The notes under the pieces were generated by a model. It ran no database searches, was not told where the DNA came from, and was given only the letters and a program-made list of their open reading frames with translations. Shown here one piece after another: positions 1-5,872 of a DNA stretch of 5,872 nucleotides (its first letter is position 1; each line of letters opens with the position of its first letter). This DNA is from Caldilineaceae bacterium (GTDB lineage Bacteria > Chloroflexota > Anaerolineae > Caldilineales > Caldilineaceae). The stretch lies in the NCBI GenBank assembly GCA_026645635.1, contig JAPKMV010000245.1:1-5872 (forward strand), in the 5' to 3' direction. The translations under genes and the position numbers were made by a program.

Positions 1-135
1 CGATCGGCTGCGCGCGCACCGTCACATCGTCGAGCAGGTCGGCGATGCGCCCATGATAGATCTGAGCGCCGTTGGTCTGAGCGGTCGCGGGCGCAGTGTC
101 GACGCCGGTGCGCTCGCTTGTCTCCGTCTCGTTGT

Positions 136-139
<4 letters not shown>
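1..139 (-). CDS. Partial gene downstream of mrdA (N-terminal 46 residues), unidentified, possibly minC
   Basis: An ATG at 137-139 overlaps the mrdA stop codon in an ATGA arrangement, and the frame stays open to the left edge, giving 46 codons plus one base. The peptide begins MNNETETSERTGVDTAP and reaches a segment reading IYHGRIADLLDDVTVRAQPI. It is acidic, rich in Thr, Ser, Glu and Ala, and has no membrane segment or signal peptide in the visible part. That makes RodA, a common neighbour of PBP2, unlikely unless a long hydrophilic tail precedes its first helix. The first 25 or so residues look like a disordered linker, and a folded domain may begin near the IYHGRI stretch. In several lineages minC and minD follow the mre-PBP2 genes, so a septum-site protein is possible, but no MinC motif is visible here. 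The start is supported by the coupled overlap; the function is not. Confidence 0.6.
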
Positions 140-2325
<2,186 letters not shown>

Positions 2326-2333
2326 AATCGGTT

Positions 2334-2849
2334 CTACAATTCCTGGCTTTCCGGCATGCGGTTGAGCCAGGGCAACAAGAGCAGCATCAGGACGGTGTTG
2401 TACAGCGCCGCGGGCAGCACCACCGCGCGCACGGTGTCGATAAACGGCACGCTGCGCGCAAACCAGCCGCCCATGTCCAGCACGGCCAGCAGCCCCAGAT
2501 AGGTGACGGCGTAGGTCAGCGTGCCCAGCAGCGCCGCGCCCACCGGCACCGTCCAGTTGAAGCGCGAAAGGGGACGATGTCCCAGGCTTGCCACCAGCGC
2601 GGCGGCCATCAGCGCCAGACTGGATGCGCCCATCGGCCCGCCGCTGAAGATGTCCATGCCGACGCCGCCGATAAACGCCCAGACCAGCGCCGAGCGCGGG
2701 CCATAGAGCAGCGCGCCGACGATGATCAACAGCAGCACCAGATCAGGCTTGACGCCAAACATGGCAAAGCGGCTGGCCGCCGTCGACTGCAGCAGGCAGA
2801 GCAGGAGCAGCAGCGGCGTCATCAAATAGTAGAGCAGGCCGCGGTTCAT
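2334..2849 (-). CDS. mreD: Rod shape-determining protein MreD
   Basis: A 171-residue, strongly hydrophobic integral membrane protein of the Rod complex that associates with MreC and modulates PBP2/RodA activity. Membrane segments are visible at about residues 5-22, 36-50, 54-68, 76-91, 101-123 and 140-161. Family landmarks are the KPDL motif after the first loop (34-37) and the GGVGMDIFSGGPMG segment (61-74), with the conserved Asp, which identifies MreD despite generally low sequence conservation. The length is normal for the family (about 160-180). Its ATG overlaps the mreC stop as ATGA, and a GGGGGAAG stretch in the end of mreC sits a few bases upstream as a ribosome binding site, so translation is coupled to mreC. 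The C-terminus is a short polar tail (PESQEL). Confidence 0.93.
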   Translation of the reverse strand: MNRGLLYYLMTPLLLLLCLLQSTAASRFAMFGVKPDLVLLLIIVGALLYGPRSALVWAFIGGVGMDIFSGGPMGASSLALMAAALVASLGHRPLSRFNWTVPVGAALLGTLTYAVTYLGLLAVLDMGGWFARSVPFIDTVRAVVLPAALYNTVLMLLLLPWLNRMPESQEL

Positions 2850-3802
2850 GGCGCTTCCCCCGCGGGTGCGACGGTCGTCGTCACCGTATCGGTGCCCGTG
2901 ATCACCGCCGTGCCGGTCAGAACCGCAGCCGGCTGCAGGTCGAAGTCAGGCAGCACCTCGTTCGGGTCGAAGTTGGTGATCACCAACACCAATTCCAGAC
3001 TGCCAAAGTCCACCGACGGTTCCACCACTGCCCGCTGGAAGACCGCATTCGGCTGCGAGTCGATGCGCGTCACCGTGCCAATGACGATGCCTTTGGGGAA
3101 ACGCCCGCCCAGGCCGGAGGTGAGCACCGTCTCGCCTTCCTCGAAGGTCGGCCCTTGCGGAATGAAGTCCATGATCAACTCGCCGCCGGGACTGCCGCTC
3201 ACCACGCCGTTGAGACGGCTGATACTCAGCAGCGCACTGGCGGAACTGCTGGGGTCGGTGAGCAGCAGAATCTTCGACGCTGTATCCGTCACATCGCTGA
3301 TGCGGCCCACCAGACCGCGGTCAGTGACCACCGGCATGCCGACCTCGATGCCGTGGACGCGGCCCAGGTCGATCAGGATCGAGTCGAGGAAGTTGGTGCT
3401 CTCTTCGCCGATCACCCGCGCCACGATCTGCGCGCCGCGCAATTCCAGACGCGGGCGGCTTTGGGCAAAGTTGAGCATCGAGCGCAGTTGCTCGTTCTCG
3501 GTTTCCACCTCAAGCAGCGTGTTGATCTCGGCCTGCATCTGCGCATTGCGCGCCGAAAGTTCGGCGGCGTCCTGCTGCAGCGTGCGCAACTGGAGCAGCG
3601 ATGCAAAGAAATCGGCGATGCTGGCGGTGACGCCGGTGGCGCTCAATTGGGCTGGGGAGGCAAGCTGGGTGACGGCGCTTTGCACCGGGCGCAGGTTGCC
3701 CGAAATTTGCAGCGCGATCAACAACAGGGCGGCTAACACCAAGATGATCAGGCGAATCCACAGATCGCCAATGCCGCGGGGCCTTCTTTCAGTATTCCGC
3801 AT
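2846..3802 (-). CDS. mreC: Rod shape-determining protein MreC
   Basis: A 318-residue bitopic membrane protein that connects MreB filaments in the cytoplasm to PBP2 outside the membrane. A basic N-terminus (MRNTERRPRG) precedes one membrane segment (about 14-34). It is followed by a heptad-rich coiled coil (about 66-110, including LQQDAAELSARNAQMQAEIN) and the two-barrel MreC beta domain (about 121-277). Recognisable blocks there are VIGEESTNFLDSILIDLG, GIEVGMPVVTDRGLVGRIS, LLLTDPSSSASALL and VLTSGLGGRFPKGIVIGTV. The last 40 or so residues form a Thr/Val-rich low-complexity tail beyond the folded domain. The ATG is well bounded because an in-frame TAA lies 6 nt upstream; GGAT in the leader is only a modest ribosome binding site. 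The 123-bp gap to mreB is the widest inside the operon, and the stop overlaps the mreD start. Confidence 0.96.
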   Translation of the reverse strand: MRNTERRPRGIGDLWIRLIILVLAALLLIALQISGNLRPVQSAVTQLASPAQLSATGVTASIADFFASLLQLRTLQQDAAELSARNAQMQAEINTLLEVETENEQLRSMLNFAQSRPRLELRGAQIVARVIGEESTNFLDSILIDLGRVHGIEVGMPVVTDRGLVGRISDVTDTASKILLLTDPSSSASALLSISRLNGVVSGSPGGELIMDFIPQGPTFEEGETVLTSGLGGRFPKGIVIGTVTRIDSQPNAVFQRAVVEPSVDFGSLELVLVITNFDPNEVLPDFDLQPAAVLTGTAVITGTDTVTTTVAPAGEAP

Positions 3803-3805
3803 CTC

Positions 3806-3814
3806 TTATCCACA
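3806..3814 (+). promoter_or_regulatory. Perfect DnaA-box 9-mer (TTATCCACA) beside the mreC start
   Basis: The plus strand reads TTATCCACA, an exact match to the strong bacterial DnaA-box consensus TTATNCACA, 3 bp upstream of the mreC ATG. On the mRNA strand the same bases read TGTGGATAA and supply the weak GGAT ribosome binding site of mreC. No second box is visible nearby, so this is not an origin. The match is direct; binding of DnaA is inference, and one 9-mer can occur by chance. Confidence 0.3.
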
Positions 3815-3895
3815 AGTGACGTAGTGAACCTCTGCCGTCAGACCGGCGCAAGCAATTCGCAGCCGTTAGCCAGCCGACGAGTGCCACTGCCGGGC

Positions 3896-3907
3896 CTGCG
3901 CGCGCAG
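3896..3907. repeat. 12-bp perfect GC palindrome in the mreB-mreC gap
   Basis: CTGCGCGCGCAG is self-complementary and lies 19-30 bp after the mreB stop. In RNA it could form only a small hairpin with no proper loop, and no T-run follows on the minus strand, so it does not look like an intrinsic terminator. It might slow decay or processing between mreB and mreC, but may simply reflect GC-rich sequence. Confidence 0.35.
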
Positions 3908-3925
3908 CGCCGCGTCACCAACAGG

Positions 3926-4996
<1,071 letters not shown>

Positions 4997-5006
4997 GCGT
5001 TCGTCA

Positions 5007-5013
5007 TCCCTTT
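5007..5013 (-). promoter_or_regulatory. Ribosome binding site deciding the mreB GTG start
   Basis: The minus strand reads AAAGGGA, then 10 nt, then GTG (4994-4996). An ATG directly after the GGG (5005-5007) is out of frame with MreB and too close to the Shine-Dalgarno, so the GTG is the working start. Confidence 0.65.
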
Positions 5014-5098
5014 GTTCGCCGCCCGATGCGGCGCTAGATTCAATCCGTACTCACTCCTGTGGCGGCGTCGGCGGCTGTACATAATTTCCACCCGCTCA

Positions 5099-5137
5099 CT
5101 TGGTGCGCTCCGCGCCAAGAACCCTGCCTGCCGCAGG
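5099..5137 (-). other. Small dyads in the mreB leader
   Basis: Two inverted repeats lie in the presumed 5' untranslated region of mreB. At 5099-5119 CTTG/CAAG encloses a GCGC/GCGC stem with a 3-nt loop and a 2-nt bulge. At 5127-5137 CCTGC-C-GCAGG is an 11-bp odd palindrome a few bases downstream of the predicted transcription start. No T-run follows, so these are not terminators. They could be an operator or a stabilising 5' structure. No known riboswitch is recognised. Confidence 0.35.
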
Positions 5138-5150
5138 TAAATTACACTGA

Positions 5151-5179
5151 ATTATACCACACGCCCCAGTGCAACAAAA
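5151..5179 (-). promoter_or_regulatory. Extended -10 promoter of the mreBCD-mrdA operon
   Basis: The minus strand carries TGGTATAAT at 5151-5159, a perfect TATAAT with the TGn extension. The -35 zone is poor: TTTTGT at 5174-5179 gives a 17-bp spacer, and TTGTTG at 5172-5177 gives 15 bp. Transcription should start near 5143-5145, about 148 nt before the mreB GTG. No other good promoter for these genes is visible in the window. Confidence 0.7.
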
Positions 5180-5198
5180 TCACTTTACGCCTGGGGCG
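5162..5198. repeat. 8-bp inverted repeat bracketing the mreB -35 zone (candidate operator)
   Basis: CGCCCCAG at 5162-5169 is the exact reverse complement of CTGGGGCG at 5191-5198, with 21 bp between. A nested AGTG (5168-5171)/CACT (5181-5184) pair lies inside, and the right arm is part of the 10-bp palindrome GGGGCGCCCC (5193-5202). The left arm falls in the -35/-10 spacer of the mreB promoter and the right arm just beyond its -35. A dimeric regulator could bind here, or the repeat could form a hairpin in any transcript crossing it. Function is inferred from position only. Confidence 0.4.
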
Positions 5199-5230
5199 CC
5201 CCGCAACCAGCGCCACTCTGCGTTTCCACA

Positions 5231-5239
5231 TGGTATAAT
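5231..5239 (+). promoter_or_regulatory. Extended -10 promoter of tilS
   Basis: TGGTATAAT on the plus strand is identical to the mreB -10 on the opposite strand. The bases 17 bp upstream (5211-5216) do not resemble TTGACA, so recognition would rest on the extended -10. The seventh base after the T of TATAAT is the G of the tilS GTG at 5246, which predicts a leaderless or nearly leaderless message. Confidence 0.75.
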
Positions 5240-5245
5240 CGACCC

Positions 5246-5872
5246 GTGACCGCAGAACGTACCGCTGATCCACTGCTCGACGCCGTGGCCGCTGCCCAGG
5301 CGCAGCATTATCTCTTTAGACCGCTGCCCGCCACCGTCGTGGTCGGCGTCAGCGGCGGCGCGGACAGCGTCTGCCTGCTTCACGCGCTGGCCAGTCTGGC
5401 GGAAGCGTGGTCACTCACCCTGCACGTCGCCCACATCGACCATGCCCTGCGCCCCACGGCCGCAGCCGATGCCGCCTTCGTGCGCGACCTGGCGCAGGCG
5501 CTGCACCTGCCTTTTCATCTCCACACGCTGGCGCCGGATGAACTGGCCGGGCAGCCCGGTGGGCTGGAAGCAGCGGCGCGGCGGGTGCGGCTGCACTTTC
5601 TCCGCACGACGGCGATCAACGTCACTCCGCCGGGGCAGGTTCCCCACATCGCGCTGGCGCATCACGCCGACGACCAGGCTGAGACGCTGCTGCTGCATCT
5701 CTTGCGGGGCGCCGGGCTGCGTGGCCTCAGCGGGATGCTGCCGGTGATCACGCCACACGAGGATGATGCGCCGACCGTGCGCATCGTGCGGCCATGCCTG
5801 GGGCTGTCGCGCGCCGATCTGCGCGCCTATCTGGCGCGTCACCGGTTGGCATGGCGCGAGGACCCCACCAAC
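5246..5872 (+). CDS. tilS: tRNA(Ile)-lysidine synthetase, N-terminal part
   Basis: The enzyme attaches lysine to the wobble cytidine C34 of tRNA-Ile(CAU) using ATP, converting both codon reading and aminoacylation from Met to Ile. It is cytoplasmic and normally essential. The 209 codons present are the N-type ATP pyrophosphatase domain: PP-loop SGGADS (36-41) preceded by VVVGV, then VAHIDHALRP (61-70), HADDQAET (140-147) followed by LLLHLLRGAGLRGLSGM, a VRPCLGLSRADLRAYL block (181-196), and EDPTN (205-209) at the window edge. Family members are roughly 430-480 residues, so about half the gene is here and the tRNA-binding C-terminal domains lie outside. I place the start at the GTG at 5246. 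There is no ATG or GTG in frame back to about 5171 and no Shine-Dalgarno upstream, and the GTG coincides with the expected transcription start. It is divergent from mreB. Confidence 0.95.
   Translation, partial: MTAERTADPLLDAVAAAQAQHYLFRPLPATVVVGVSGGADSVCLLHALASLAEAWSLTLHVAHIDHALRPTAAADAAFVRDLAQALHLPFHLHTLAPDELAGQPGGLEAAARRVRLHFLRTTAINVTPPGQVPHIALAHHADDQAETLLLHLLRGAGLRGLSGMLPVITPHEDDAPTVRIVRPCLGLSRADLRAYLARHRLAWREDPTN

Noticed and set aside
2577..3824. 415-aa plus-strand frame antisense to mreD and mreC
   Set aside because: It crosses the mreC-mreD boundary, is low-complexity (Ser/Arg/Gln-rich) and has no recognisable domain.
3803..3925. Transcription terminator between mreB and mreC
   Set aside because: The GC palindrome there has no following T-run on the minus strand, and the gap is short with co-directional partner genes.
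3803..3925. Separate promoter for mreC
   Set aside because: A GATAAG-like hexamer near the mreC start is a poor -10 and leaves no room for a leader; no matching -35 is visible.
5411..5842. 143-aa minus-strand frame opposite tilS
   Set aside because: It is antisense to unmistakable TilS motifs and has shadow-frame composition.

Overview
The window holds a compact, GC-rich bacterial cell-shape locus. Four complete genes of the Rod (elongasome) system are read leftward on the minus strand: mreB (3926-4996), mreC (2846-3802), mreD (2334-2849) and a PBP2-type transpeptidase gene, mrdA (136-2325). A fifth minus-strand gene begins at 139 and runs off the left edge. On the right, a divergently transcribed tilS (tRNA-Ile lysidine synthetase) begins at 5246 and runs off the right edge. 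Every real protein was identified by reading its family motifs; nothing was searched.

Layout. From right to left the Rod genes are spaced as follows: mreB, a 123-bp gap, mreC, a 4-bp ATGA overlap, mreD, an 8-bp gap, mrdA, another 4-bp ATGA overlap, and the partial gene. This looks like one operon with translational coupling at two junctions. The 249-bp region between mreB and tilS (4997-5245) is the only sizeable non-coding stretch. It carries two divergent promoters with the same extended -10 (TGGTATAAT), an 8-bp inverted repeat around the presumed mreB -35 zone, an mreB leader of about 148 nt with small dyads, and a tilS start that falls at the predicted transcription start, so the tilS mRNA is probably leaderless. 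The 123-bp mreB-mreC gap has a perfect DnaA-box 9-mer next to the mreC start and a 12-bp GC palindrome, but no terminator that I can see.

How the genes work together. MreB forms membrane-bound actin-like filaments. MreC (one membrane span, coiled coil, periplasmic/extracellular beta domain) and MreD (multi-span) link them to the synthetic machinery, and PBP2 cross-links new peptidoglycan along the side wall. RodA, the usual partner glycosyltransferase, is not in the window. The first 46 residues of the fifth gene are hydrophilic, which argues against RodA; MinC is a guess from context only. TilS modifies the wobble cytidine of tRNA-Ile(CAU) and has no obvious functional link to the Rod genes.

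Organism. High GC, the order mreB-mreC-mreD-PBP2, a long PBP2 head region and a TATAAT box immediately before a GTG start suggest a rod-shaped or filamentous bacterium. Chloroflexota (Anaerolineae/Caldilineae-like) is my best guess, at low confidence. This is mostly conserved core genome: I see no mobile element, CRISPR array, RNA gene or undescribed system. The points worth a second look are regulatory (the divergent promoter region, the leaderless tilS, the DnaA box) and structural details of PBP2 and MreC.
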